NCBI GenBank assembly: GCA_024703915.1 | Contig: CP087969.1 | Location: forward strand, 2,666,001-2,730,000 | Direction: 5' to 3' | From: Massilia sp. H-1 | GTDB lineage: Bacteria; Pseudomonadota; Gammaproteobacteria; Burkholderiales; Burkholderiaceae_D | DNA length: 64,000 nucleotides | In this document: positions 10,827 through 21,196 of the stretch, in pieces | Numbering within the stretch: position 1 is the first letter of the stretch | Layout: every line of letters starts with the position of its first letter | Notes under the pieces: generated by a model | Told to the model about the DNA's origin: nothing | Seen by the model: the letters and a program-made list of their open reading frames with translations, nothing else | The model's database searches: none | Position numbers and translations under genes: made by a program

Positions 10827-11278
10827 TTACAGGACTTCGACCAGTTCCAGGTCGAACACCAGGCCGGAGTTCGGCGGAATGGCGCCATTGCTTAAGCACC
10901 CGATGCGCCGTAGCCGAGCGCGCTGGGAATGAGCACGGTGCGCTTGCCGCCCACGCGCATGCCGATCACGCCCTGTTCGAAACCGGGAATGACCTGGTTG
11001 GCGCCGATGGTGAAGGTGTAGGGCGACTTGCCGACCGAGGTGTCGAACTGGGTGCCCTTGAACGGCGAGGTGGCGGTGTACAGCCAGCCGGTGTAATGCA
11101 CGCGCACGGTCTTGCCGCTGACGGCTTCTGCGCCGGTGCCGGGGGCGCCAACGTCGGTCTTGGTCAGCGCGGCCGGATTGAACACGGCTGCCGCCGGGGT
11201 GTCGTTGCCGCCGCCGCCGCAGGCGGACAGGCTGGAAAGGGCGATCATGGCAGCTACCAGGGAAAACTTGAGATTCAT
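10827..11278 (-). CDS. FKBP-type peptidyl-prolyl isomerase, lipoprotein
   Basis: Predicted lipoprotein: the signal peptide ends in the lipobox LSAC near residue 20. The mature part is a single FKBP domain: VRVHYTGWLY, FDTSVGKSPYTFTIGANQVIPGFEQGVIGMRVGGKR, and LGYGASGAGNGAIPPNSGLVFDLELVEVL. A GCTTAAGC octamer at 10890-10897 breaks the frame at GASGAGNG; restoring GCCGGC completes the domain to the stop at 10827. It likely assists protein folding at the periplasmic face of a membrane. It is convergent with the ElaA-like gene. Confidence 0.9.
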
Positions 11279-11363
11279 AATTACCTTCCAGGATAAGAAA
11301 ATTCCACCGAAGTGTAGCGCTATCGGGCTTCGGTGGCTACGCGCAAAAGTGTCACCAAATGTC

Positions 11364-13244
11364 TTAAATCTCTACCTGGGTGCCGAGTTCGATGACGCGG
11401 TTGGTCGGGATCTGGTAGTAGTCGGCCGCGCCGCGCGCATTGCACGACATGGCCACGAACACATGTTCGCGCCACGGCGCCATGCCCTGGCCTGGCGTCG
11501 AGATCACGGTCTGGCGCGCGATGAAGAACGAGGTTTCCATCATCTCGAACGGCAAGCCTTGCGCCGCGCATTGTTCGAGCACCTTCGGAATGTCGGGCTC
11601 GTCCTTGAAGCCGTAGTGCACATTGACCTGGAAGCAATTGTGCCCCAGCGCGATCACCTTGGCCTGCTCTTCCGGCGTCACCCACGGCTCTTCCACCATG
11701 TGCACGGTCAGGAACACCACGCGCTCGTGCAACACCTTGTTGTGCGACAAATTGTGCAACAGGGCATGCGGCACGCCGTCGCTCTCGCCGCGCAGGAAAA
11801 TCGCGGTGCCGTACACCCAGGTCGGCGGCGCCACGAACAGTGAATCGAGGAAGTCGTCGAGCGGGATCGCGTGCTTTTGCAGATTCTGGAACACCAGGCT
11901 GCGGCCTTCCTTCCAGGTCATCATCAGGGTAAACAGGACCGCGCCCAGCAACAGCGGGAACCAGCCGCCATGGAACAGCTTGAGCGAGGTCGACGACAGC
12001 AAGGCCACGTCCATGATCAGGAAGAAGCCGGTCGCGCCGACGCACAGCACCAGCGGCAGGTGCCAGCGGTAGCGCGTGACGAAGAAGGTCAGGACCGTCG
12101 TGCACAGCATGGTGGCGGTCACCACGATGCCGTAGGCGCTTACCCAGGTTGTCGGAAGAACGGAAGATCAGCACCGCGATCAGCACCACGATCAGTTGCA
12201 GCCAGTTAACGGCCGGAATATAGATCTGGCCGATTTCGCTTGCCGAGGTATGCAGCACGCGCATGCGCGGCAACAGGCCAAGCGCGATCGCCTGCTTGGT
12301 CATCGAGAACGTGCCCGAGATGGTCGCCTGCGACGCGATCACGGCCGCCATGGTCGACAGCAAGACCAGCGGATAGATCAGCCAGCCGGTGACCTGGTTG
12401 AAGAAGGGGTTCGAGACGGCGTCCGGATTGACGATCAGCAGCGCGCCCTGGCCCAGGTAGTTCAGCGCCAGCGCCGGGAAGGCGACCATGAACCAGGCCG
12501 CGCGGATCGGCTTCTTGCCGAAGTGGCCCATGTCGGCATACAGCGCTTCGGCACCGGTAATGGCCAGCACCACCGCGCCGAGGGCGACGAAGGCGGTGAA
12601 CTTGTTGTCGGCCATGAATTCGAGGGCGCGCAGCGGGTTCAGCGCGGCCAGGATTTGCGGCGCTTGCGCGATGTGCATCACGCCCATCACGGCCAGGGCC
12701 AGGAACCAGACCGTCATCACCGGACCGAACCAGCGGCCGATGCTTAAGCCGTGCCGCGCCGCTGCAGCATGTACAGGCCGATCAGCACGGCAATGGTGAT
12801 CGGCACCACGAAGCGCGTCATGCCCGGCGCGGCGACCTCGAGACCTTCGATCGCCCCGAGCACGGAAATGGCGGGCGTGATCACGCTGTCGCCGTAGAAC
12901 ATGGTGGCGCCGAACACGCCCAGCACCATCAGCGGGAAATACCAGCGCGAATGGCGGGTGACGGAATTGAGCGCCAGCGCCATCAGGGCCATGATGCCGC
13001 CCTCGCCGCGGTTGTCGGCACGCAGCACCAGGGTGACGTATTTGAGGGAAACGATGAGGGTCAGGGCCCAGAAGATCAGCGAGATGACGCCCAGCAGGTT
13101 CGGGGTCGTGAGTGACAGGCCATGGTCAGGATCAAAAATTGCCTTGAGCGTGTACAGCGGACTGGTACCGATATCGCCATAAACAATGCCGACCGCCGAC
13201 AGCGTCAGCGCGGCCAGACTGCTTTTCTTGTGTTCCGAGGTCAA
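11364..13244 (-). CDS. kup: Kup-family low-affinity potassium transporter (frames broken)
   Basis: Kup is a proton-coupled K+ importer of about 625 residues with twelve membrane segments and a cytosolic C-terminal domain. Diagnostic stretches are [52 protein letters not shown] and [18 protein letters not shown] region (here [15 protein letters not shown]). The TTG at 13244 begins [19 protein letters not shown], matching family N-termini; an upstream start at 13334 would add an atypical 30 residues. The frame breaks at 12742-12749 (GCTTAAGC, between RRGTA and GRWFGP) and near 12137-12143 (GCTTACC) in the DNLxxAYGI strand. Both fit the GCCGGC corruption. Confidence 0.92.
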
Positions 13245-13448
13245 GATTGCACCGTAATATAGTTTTGTTGCGCTGCACAGTAAGTCACGAATGGGTAAAA
13301 AGCAAGAAGGATTCGCATGGGGGCACCGTTCCACATTGCACGGGAAACAGTCTTTACTCTACCACCGACCGTATCGCCGTGCCCTCGCCAGCAATGGAAT
13401 GTGAAACACGCCATAATGTTGTTCTAGCGAATTTCGATTGACCACTTC

Positions 13449-14320
13449 ATGCGTACCGGCATCCTGTCCGCCGCCCTGGCGTTTCTCTGCTGGGGATTGT
13501 TCCCCCTGTATTTCCACGCCATCAGCGACGTGCCCCCGATGGAAATCCTGGTGCACCGGGTGCTATGGTCGCTGCTATTCCTGACCATCATCCTGAGCGT
13601 GCGCCAGCAATGGAAATGGCTGGGCGCTGCTGCGCGGACAGCCGCGCGTGATGCTCAGCTTCGCGCTCAGCTCCCTGCTCCTGTCGGGCAACTGGCTGTT
13701 GTATATCTGGGCAGTCAACAGCGGGCACGTGATCGAAGCGAGCCTCGGCTACTTCATCAATCCGCTGGTCAACGTGATGCTGGGCTACCTGGTGCTCAAG
13801 GAACGCTTGCGGGTGGGCCAGTGGGCGGCCATCGGCATTGCCGCGCTGGGCGTGCTGTGGCTGACCTGGCAGGCCGGGCACATGCCATGGATCGCGCTGA
13901 TTCTGGCGGCCTCGTTCGGCGGCTACGGCCTGATGCGCAAGACCGCCGCGCTGGGCGCGCTGGAAGGCTTGTCGTTCGAAACCATGATCCTGTTCCCGTT
14001 CGCCCTGGCCTACATCGCCTGGCTGACCATGCACGGCCAAAACAGTTTCCTCACCACCGATTCGGACAGCACGCGCTGGCTGCTGGTGGCGGCCGGGCCG
14101 ATCACCGCCATCCCGCTGCTGCTGTTTGCCTCGGGCGCGCGCAAGATTCCGCTGTCGGTGCTGGGCCTGCTGCAATACATCGGCCCCACCATCCAGCTCA
14201 GCCTGGGGATCTTCCTGTTCCACGAAGTCTTTAGCGCCGGACGCCTGGCTAAGCTTCGCCCTGATCTGGAGCGCCCTCGCCCTGTACGCCGCCGAAGGCA
14301 TGCTCAAGCGCCCCCAGTAA
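13449..14320 (+). CDS. rarD: EamA-family transporter RarD
   Basis: A ten-segment drug/metabolite transporter of the RarD subgroup: FLCWGLFPLYFHAISDVPPMEILVHR at the N-terminus, NWLLYIWAVNSGHVIEASLGYFINPLVNV in the middle and LLQYIGPTIQLSLG near the end. The frame slips near 13625 (GGGCGCTGCTGCG) and at about 14247-14253, where GCTAAGC stands for the GCCGGC of RLAGFALIWSALALY. With both corrected the protein is about 290 residues and ends KRPQ. Substrate is not determined for most RarD proteins. A large hairpin repeat follows the stop. Confidence 0.88.
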
Positions 14321-14324
14321 ATAC

Positions 14325-14394
14325 TTTCACAATCAGGGGTCAGACCTCCATTCTGAAAGTATTTCAGAATGGAGGTCTGACCCCGATTGTGAAA
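14325..14394. repeat. long inverted repeat containing GGGGTCAGACC
   Basis: Two arms of about 33 bases (14325-14358 and 14362-14394) are near-perfect reverse complements with one bulged base and a tiny loop. The core GGGGTCAGACCTCCATTCTG is shared with the larger repeat cassette at 42.8-43.1 kb. It lies between rarD and ettA. It could act as a terminator-like structure, but without a T tract it looks more like a REP/REPIN-type mobile palindrome. Confidence 0.85.
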
Positions 14395-14475
14395 TTGCGG
14401 GGGCGCTGGCTGCTATCCGGGCCGTGTTTACTGTATCCTGTTGACCTTCCGTTCATTCCCCGAGAATTATTAATA

Positions 14476-16148
14476 ATGGCTAATTACGTCTATACCATGA
14501 ACCGCGTGGGCAAAATTGTCCCGCCCAAACGTCAGATCCTGAAGGACATTTCCCTGTCATTCTTCCCCGGTGCCAAGATCGGCGTGCTGGGCCTGAACGG
14601 TTCCGGCAAGTCGACTTTGCTGAAAATTATGGCAGGCATTGATACGGACATCCAGGGCGAAGCCGTGCCGATGCCGGGCCTGAACATCGGCTACCTGCCG
14701 CAGGAACCGCAGCTCGATCCCGAGCAGACGGTACGCCAGGTGGTCGAATCGGGTCTGGGCGAAGTGTTCGAAGCGCAAGCCAAGCTGGACGCCGTGTACG
14801 CCGCCTATGCCGAAGAAGACGCGGACTTCGACGCCCTGGCCGCCGAACAGGCGCGCCTGGAAGCGATCATCTCCACGTCCGACGGCGGCAACCTGAACCT
14901 GCAGCTGGAAATGGCCGCCGATGCGCTGCGCCTGCCGCCGTGGGAAGCCAAGGTCGGCGTGCTGTCCGGCGGTGAAAAGCGCCGCGTGGCGCTGTGCCGC
15001 CTGCTGCTGGCCAAGCCCGACATGCTGCTGCTCGACGAACCAACCAATCACCTGGATGCCGAATCGGTCGACTGGCTCGAACAATTCCTGCTGCGCTTCC
15101 CGGGCACCGTGGTCGCCATTACCCACGATCGCTACTTCCTCGACAATGCCGCCGAATGGATCCTGGAACTGGACCGCGGCCACGGCATCCCATGGAAAGG
15201 CAACTACTCGACCTGGCTGGACCAGAAATCGGCCCGCCTGAAACAGGAAGAGTCGAGCGAGTCAGGCGCGCCAAAAGGCGCTGGCCAAGGAACTGGAGTG
15301 GTCGCGCCAGAACCCGAAAGCACGCCAGGCCAAGTCCAAGGCCCGTCTGGCCCGCTTCAACGAGCTGTCCGAATACGAATACCAGAAACGCAACGAGACC
15401 CAGGAGATCTTCATTCCTGTGGCCGAACGTCTGGGCAACGATGTGATCGAATTCAAGAACGTGTCGAAAGCCTTCGGCGACCGCCTGCTGATGGACAACG
15501 TGTCCTTCACGGTCCCGCCGGGCGCCATCGTCAGTATCATCGGCCCCAACGGCGCCGGTAAATCGACTCTGTTCAAAATGATCGCCTAAGCATGGACACC
15601 TCGGACAGCGGCGAAGTGGCGATCGGCCAGACCGCGCGCATCTCGCTGGTCGACCAGAGCCGCGACAAGCTGGCCGACAACAAGTCGGTGTTCGACGACG
15701 TCTCCGGCGGCGCCGACATGCTCACCGTCGGCCGCTTCGACATGCCGTCGCGCGCCTACCTGGGCCGCTTCAACTTCAAGGGTTCGGATCAGCAAAAGCT
15801 GGTGGGCAACCTGTCGGGCGGTGAACGCGGCCGTCTGCACCTGGCCAAGACCCTGCTCAAGGGTGGCAACGTGCTGCTGCTCGATGAACCGTCGAACGAT
15901 CTGGACGTCGAGACCCTGCGCGCCTGGAAGATGCCCTGCTGGAATTTGCTTAAAGCAGCGTGATGGTGATTTCCCACGATCGCTGGTTCCTGGACCGGAT
16001 CGCGACCCACATCCTGGCATTCGAAGGCAATTCGCAGGTCACTTTCTTCGACGGCAACTATCAGGAATACGAAGCCGACAAGAAAAAGCGTCTGGGCGAA
16101 GAAGGTGCCAAGCCGAAGCGGATCCGCTACAAGCCACTCACCGTGTAA
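14476..16148 (+). CDS. ettA: energy-dependent translational throttle protein EttA (ABC-F)
   Basis: ABC-F ATPase that gates entry into elongation at the ribosomal E site. It has two ABC cassettes: Walker A GLNGSGKS (residues about 39-46), signature LSGGEKRR and DEPTNHLD in the first; [16 protein letters not shown] and DEPSNDLD in the second, with the linker between. Ends [10 protein letters not shown] as typical EttA. Frame breaks occur near 15263, at 15584-15591 (GCCTAAGC for [12 protein letters not shown]), near 15930 and near 15949 (GCTTAAAGC for [14 protein letters not shown]). Note that its second Walker A uses GCCGGT and is intact, a useful control for the GCCGGC effect. Confidence 0.95.
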
Positions 16149-16157
16149 GGACAGACC

Positions 16158-16630
16158 ATGCGCGCGCCCTTGTTTGCAGCACTGCTGGCATGCGCCCCGG
16201 CCAGCGCCAGTGCGGCCGAGCCGCTCGTCTATCCGGCCTGGATGCAGGGTTGCTGGCAGTGGGTCAATGCCGATCCCGGTTCAGTCGAGCAATGGACCGC
16301 CCCTGCGGGCGGCCTGATGCTGGGCATGAGCAAGACCATCAAGTCCGGCAAGCTGAGCGCGTTCCGAGTTCATGCGCATCAGCGAAGTGGAACCGGGCAA
16401 GCTGGGCTTGACGGCCCAGCCCTCGGGCGGCGCGCCGACCACCTTCCTGCTGCTGCACAGCCGCGAGAAGGAAGTCACCTTCGAGAACCTGGGCCACGAT
16501 TTCCCGCAACGGGTCATGTATCAGGGGCGCGGGCGACAAGCTCTTGCATGCACGCATAGAAGGCACGCTCAACGGCAAGCCGAAAGGCATCGACTTTCCG
16601 ATGCGGCGCGTGTCCTGCGAGGCAGCATAA
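16158..16630 (+). CDS. DUF6265-family secreted protein
   Basis: A signal peptide (about 20 residues, ending ASASAAE) precedes a small beta-rich domain with the DUF6265 pattern WMQGCWQW, EQWTAPAGGLMLGMSKT and a FEFMRI-type strand. The frame shifts near 16363 and near 16530; reading across gives about 155 residues ending RRVSCEAA. It starts 9 bases after ettA and precedes a strong terminator, so it probably shares the ettA transcript. Function unknown. Confidence 0.75.
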
Positions 16631-16631
16631 G

Positions 16632-16657
16632 AAAAGGGTCCCGCGGGACCCTTTTTT
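16632..16657. terminator. rho-independent terminator
   Basis: AAAAGGGTCCCGCGGGACCCTTTTTT is a perfect GC-rich stem with flanking A and T runs, placed between the convergent DUF6265 and outer-membrane barrel genes. It can work in both directions. Confidence 0.92.
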
Positions 16658-16671
16658 ACGCCAGAAACCGC

Positions 16672-17249
16672 TTAGAAGCTGAACTTGGCACCGGCGGTGA
16701 TGGCGTCCGCCTTGGCACCCACATCCTTGCTCTTGCCATAGCGCTCGTATTCGAGGATCAGCGCGGTGGTGTCGCTCAGTTTGTACTGGCCGCCGAGGCT
16801 TGGCGTAGATTTCCGTCTTGCTGTCGCTGCTGGAAATATTCGGCGTGGTGCTGCTCAGCTTGGTCTTGGTGTAGCTTAAGCGCCCAGCTTGCCGTACACG
16901 GAGAACTGTTCATTGACCGGCATGGTGGCCTTGCCCACGATATAAGCGCGGTGGCCGTCGGTGGTGGCCGACGACGGCGTGTTGGCGATCCTGTAATTGA
17001 AGGTGTGGTCGGCTTTGCGCAGGTCGGTGTAGCTTAGCTTCCAGGCCGAAGGTCGGGGTGAAGTCGACACCGCCGAAGATCTTGGCAGACGGCTTCCAGC
17101 CTTCCGCATTGACATTGGTGGCACCATGCCCAGCTTGAATTCGTGATCGGAAGTCGCGACGCCCACACCGATATAGGGCTTGCTTTGGGCCATTGCGGCA
17201 CCACTCATCAGCGACGCACCGGCAATCATGGCAAAGATAATCTTTTCAT
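16672..17249 (-). CDS. outer-membrane beta-barrel protein (OmpA/OmpW-like)
   Basis: A signal peptide (MIAGASLMSGAAMAQ after a short N-terminal stretch) is followed by alternating amphipathic strands: KPYIGVGVATSDHEFKLG, TDLRKADHTFNYRI, AYIVGKATMPVNEQFSVYGKLGA, and the terminal DAITAGAKFSF with a C-terminal phenylalanine typical of barrel proteins. The true start is probably the ATG at 17249 (MKK signal) with one A lost from the AAAAA run. Breaks at 16874-16881 (GCTTAAGC within KLGAGYTKTK), about 16800 and 17033-17040 (GCTTAGC) fit the general error pattern. Length about 190 residues. Confidence 0.75.
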
Positions 17250-17421
17250 AGGGGTTCCTTTTTTAAAACGGTCTGGTCCGCAATTCCCGTTGAATTGCGA
17301 GGACTTCAAGATAGCATCCTGACCATGGCAACGCTTTGGCGATTAAGTAAGAAACGTAAGCGAATGTTACTGACTTTCCGGTCATCAATATATGTACATG
17401 ATAGACGGAAATTGCCAGAAC

Positions 17422-18019
17422 TTAGGCGATGAAGCGGAAAGTGAGGTTGAGGCGCGGGCCGCAAGGCCGGGTTTGCTTGTTGATGCCGTGCTGCCAGTGG
17501 GCCTGGGTCGCCCCCGCCATCAGCAGCAAATTGCTTAAGCGCAGATCGAGTTTGACGCTGCGTTTGCTGGTCTTGTGGCGCAGGATGAAGGTGCGGGTGG
17601 CGCCGAAGCTGAGCGAGGCGATGGCTAAGCGCCGGGCCCAGTTCGGCCTCGTCGTCGCTGTGCATGCCCATGCTGTCCTGCTCGTTGCGATAATAGTTCA
17701 GCAGCACGCTGTTGAACTGCCGCCCCGTGGCCGCCTCCACCGCCGCCCGGATCTCGGACAGCAGCACGGTCCACGGCTGGGGCGCCATTGTCAGTCCGGA
17801 ATAGGTGTAGCGCACGTCCCCATGCCAGGCGGTCAGGCGCGGCTGCAGGAAAGACTTGCCCCACAGCGTGATCGATTCCGCGCGCCAGTCCGTCTCGGCC
17901 ACCAGGCGCGCCATGACCGCGTCGTTATCCAGGCTCAGGGGCAGCTGGGTCAGCATCGCCAGTTCGCCATCCTCGAGCGGAATGGCGTGCAGCGCGGTGT
18001 CGGAGGCGAACAGGTCCAT
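17422..18019 (-). CDS. alkB: AlkB-like 2OG-Fe(II) dioxygenase
   Basis: AlkB-family enzymes repair alkylated bases by oxidative demethylation. The sequence has the fold markers LTAWHGDVRYTYSG, FNSVLLNYYRNEQDSMGMHSDDEAELGP (iron HxD motif), LMAGATQAHWQHGINK (second His) and RLNLTFRF (2-oxoglutarate Arg). Two breaks, GCTAAGC near 17626 and GCTTAAGC at 17533-17540, correspond to GPGAGIASLS and DLRAGNLLLM; restoring GCCGGC gives about 198 residues. The short, AlkB-homologue-2-like form is common in proteobacteria. Confidence 0.88.
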
Positions 18020-18066
18020 GGGAGAAGCGGCTATGATGGCGGGATGTCAGACTTGGATATTTTCGC

Positions 18067-18647
18067 ATGAATAAACGCAATTTCATGGGCGCCGCGCTGC
18101 TGGCTGGCGCCCCGCCCGCGCTGGCCTCGCCCGCGCCAAAGCCAGCCAAGCATGGCCCGGTCTTGCTGACCATCACAGGCGAAGTGGGCAAGACCAACCG
18201 CGGTCCCTTCGACCCGGGCCGCGACATCCTGATGGGCAAGCACAAGCTGGCCTTCAGCCGCGCCTTTGCCTTCGATGTGGCGGCGCTGGCCGCCTTGCCC
18301 GCCGTCACCATCCGCCCCACGCTCGAATATGACGGCAAGGTGCGCACCCTGCGCGGCCCCCTGCTGAGCGAGGTGCTGGCCGCGGCCGGGGTGCGCCTGC
18401 AGGACAGCACCCGGCTGGCCCTGCGCGCGCTCGACGGTTACGCCGCCAGCGTCGACGGCGCCCAGGCGCGCGCTCAGGTTCATGGTCGCCACCCACCTGG
18501 ACGGGCAGCCGATGGCACTGGGAGGATTGGGGCCGCTATGGGCGGTGATCGACGCCGACCGGGTGCTTAGCGCTGGCCGCCCGGCCGCTTGCCGAGCGTT
18601 TCGGCAATTGTCCGTGGGGCCTGTATCACATCGAGGTTCAGGCGTAG
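18067..18647 (+). CDS. molybdopterin-binding oxidoreductase-fold protein (exported)
   Basis: A signal-like N-terminus (RNFMGAALLAGAPPALA) precedes a sulfite-oxidase-fold domain: LLTITGEVGKTNRG, LAALPAVTI, LRGPLLSEVLAAAGV and GLGPLWAVIDADRV, ending RFGNCPWGLYHIEVQA. It resembles the small molybdopterin-domain proteins that lack the catalytic cofactor cysteine. The frame slips near 18474 and at about 18565 (GCTTAGCG for GCCGGCG). Its end overlaps the convergent hypothetical gene by a few bases. Ligand unverified. Confidence 0.7.
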
Positions 18648-18998
18648 GCTTCGGCCAGGGTCATCACGCGCGGGGTGATGGCCACCCCGATCGAGCTAAA
18701 CAGGGATTCGATGGCGGCCAGGTTGGCGCTGCATTCCTCGGTTTTCCAGCCATTGAACAGGTCGGTGCCATTCTTCTGGAAATGCAGGTCCAGCACCTTG
18801 CCGCGGTCTTTGTGGGTGTAAGCCTGGGTATGGGTATTCATGAAGCCCATTTCCGCGAGCGTTCAGGACGGCGGTCGGTGGATTGTCGGGATCGGTCGCC
18901 AGGTAGATGCCGAAGGTCTTGCCAGGCGGTTTGGCGGCAATATCAACTTCGTAGATGCCGGGCGCCTTGGTAACTTGCGTGCTCTTCAGAAATAACAT
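18638..18998 (-). CDS. hypothetical protein, ~120 aa
   Basis: A GGAGA ribosome site precedes the ATG at 18998. The N-terminus (MLFLKSTQVTKAPGIYEVDI) and the rest, once one slip near 18855 is bridged, give a small soluble protein of about 120 residues ending PRVMTLAEAYA. I see no motif I can name. Convergent with the molybdopterin-fold gene. Confidence 0.55.
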
Positions 18999-19087
18999 GA
19001 CTGTCTCCTGGTGCGATGGCTTTTTTGCACGAACAATCAAGCTTATTGCGAATCAATGCATTTGTCGATGCATCGTTGCATCTTTTG

Positions 19088-19596
19088 CTAGCCCGCCACT
19101 GTTGGCCGCAGCCAGCCCATCACGGTGTCGGTTTCCGCTTCGCCGCGCGCATTATTGACCCGCGCCCGCAGCCGTCCTTCCTCCACAAAACCGAGCGAGG
19201 CGTACAGCGCGCGCCCCGCACATTGCTGTCGCGCGCGAACAATTCGACCCGCGTGATGTGCGGCATGTTGGCCATGACCTCGTCCAGCAAGCCCTGAAAC
19301 AAGGCCCGGCCCACACCCCGGCCCTGGGCGCGCAGGGCGACCGCGATCGTCAGATCGGTCAGCAGGTGAGCCAGGGCGGCGATGCCGACCCGCGCGGCGT
19401 GGATTTCACCGAGCAGGCGGCCGTCTTCCTCGGCCACCAGTTCGATGCCGTCGGCCTGGGCCCGGCGCATGAAGCCGTCAATATAGTGCTCGGTCACTTC
19501 GTCCGGGGTGCGGGCAATGCCGTCGGGCACGGTCGCCACGTCCTTGTACAGCGCCAGCAGCTGGGCGGCGTCGGCCGCCGTTGCCTTCCTGATCAT
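19088..19596 (-). CDS. GNAT-family N-acetyltransferase
   Basis: Starts MIRKATAADAAQLLALYKDV and carries the acetyl-CoA loop RAQGRGVGRALFQGLL (about residues 90-105), followed by the usual VELFARDSNVRA-LYASLGF region and a C-terminal TDTVMGWLRP. A single slip near 19213 separates the loop half from the LYASLGFVEEGR half; reading across restores a protein of about 169 residues. The ATG at 19596 is preferred to an upstream TTG. It is divergent from the diguanylate cyclase gene. Substrate unknown. Confidence 0.82.
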
Positions 19597-19706
19597 TAAC
19601 AAATGACACTCCTTTATCCATCAGACATTCTAGCCACAAAATTACACAACATTTCGTTGCGGCACCCCACCCCCTGCGGCATACTCGGACGACCCACAGC
19701 CCCGAA

Positions 19707-21196
19707 ATGAACTCCATGCGCCTGTTTTCCGGGAACTACCGCTTGCTTGGCTGGATCACGCTGATCCTGGTCGGTGGCTTCGTCACGACCAGCGCCGCGG
19801 CCTACCTGGCCTCGCGCGACGCGATCGAACACAGCATTTCCGAACAGGCGCTGCCGCTCACGGGCGACCTGATCTATTCCGGCTTGCAGAAGGATATCCT
19901 GTATCCGGTGTTCGTGGCCTCGATGATGGCCCAGGACCCGGCCGTGCACGACTGGCTGGCCGATGGCGAAAAGGACGAGGCCTACATTACCCGCTATCTT
20001 GAAGAAACCAGGGACCGGCACGGCATGGTGGCCAGCTTCCTGGCCTCGGACGCCACCCGCAAGCTGTACCACACCTATGGCGCGCCGGAGCCCCTGGTCG
20101 AGGGCCGCGATATCGACAAATGGTACTTCCGCCTCAAGTCGCTGCCGCGCTATGAAAGCAGCATCGACATCGCGACCGAATATTCGGGCCAGCCCAGTCT
20201 GTTCATCAACCACCGCGTGACCGACGCCATGGCGCCGCTTCATCAGGCGCGACCGGGGTCGAGATCCGGCTCGACACCCTCAACCAGGTGCTGGCGCGCT
20301 ATCAGAAGCGCTACGGGCGCACGATTTATTTTGTCAGCGGCGACGGCAAGGTCGTGCTGTCAGGGCGCGACCAAGGGCGGCGCCGAAACGCTGGCCCAGC
20401 GCTCGGGCATGCGACGACATCGCGCCAGCCATCCTCAACCGCAGCACCGAACCGACCAGCCTGGCCTACCGCAGCGGCAAGTCGGACGTGCTGGTCAATT
20501 CGCGCTATGTGCCGGAAGTGAACTGGTACCTGGTGGTCAGAACAGAACACGGGCGGCACCATCAGCCCGCTCACGCGCATCTTCGCGATCAATTTCGGCA
20601 TCAGCTTCGGCGTCACGCTGCTGGTGCTGATCGTCACGCTGCTGACGGTCAACCGCTTCCAGCGCCGCCTGCAGACGATTGCCACCACCGATGCGCTCAC
20701 GGGCCTGCTCAACCGCCAGGCCCTGGCCCTGCTGTTCCGCCAGAGCGCCCAGCTGAGCAAGCGCAGCGGGCGCCCGCTGTCGGCGATCCTGTTCGACATC
20801 GACCACTTCAAATCGGTCAACGATACCTTCGGCCACATGGTCGATGACACCGTGATCCGCCAGGTGGCCCAGCTCGCGCTCGACGCCGTGCGCGCCAGCG
20901 ATGTCGTCACGCGCTGGGGCGGCGAGGAATACATGGTCTTGCTGGGCGACTGCAATCTGAGCCAGGCGATGGGCATTGCCGAGAATTTGCGCCTGCGCGT
21001 GGCCGAACATCACTTCGGGCTGCCCAGCGAGCACCTGAGCGTGACGATCAGCCTGGGCGTGGCCCAGCTGCACGAAGACGAGGAAGAAGCGAGCTTCTTC
21101 GCGCGGGTCGACGATGCGCTGTACGCGGCCAAGCACCGCGGGCGCAACGTGGCCAGCGCGTCGCACCCGGCCACCCTGGCGCACCAGCTGTTCTAG
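19707..21196 (+). CDS. membrane diguanylate cyclase with periplasmic sensor
   Basis: A membrane helix at residues 13-33 and a second just before residue 310 flank a periplasmic region of about 270 residues that resembles a dCache-type sensor. The C-terminal GGDEF domain begins ATTDALTGLLNR and has the active-site RWGGEEY (GGEEF variant). An inhibitory I-site RASD lies five residues before GGEE, so product feedback is likely. The frame slips near 20236, 20368, 20408 and 20540, all in the periplasmic part, while the catalytic half is continuous. It makes c-di-GMP; the signal sensed is unknown. Confidence 0.9.

Noticed and set aside
10085..11296. Long + strand reading frame across the HDAC, ElaA and FKBP genes
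   Set aside because: It runs out of frame through three well-recognised genes, has shadow-type composition rich in Arg, Gly and Pro, and is a GC-rich artefact.
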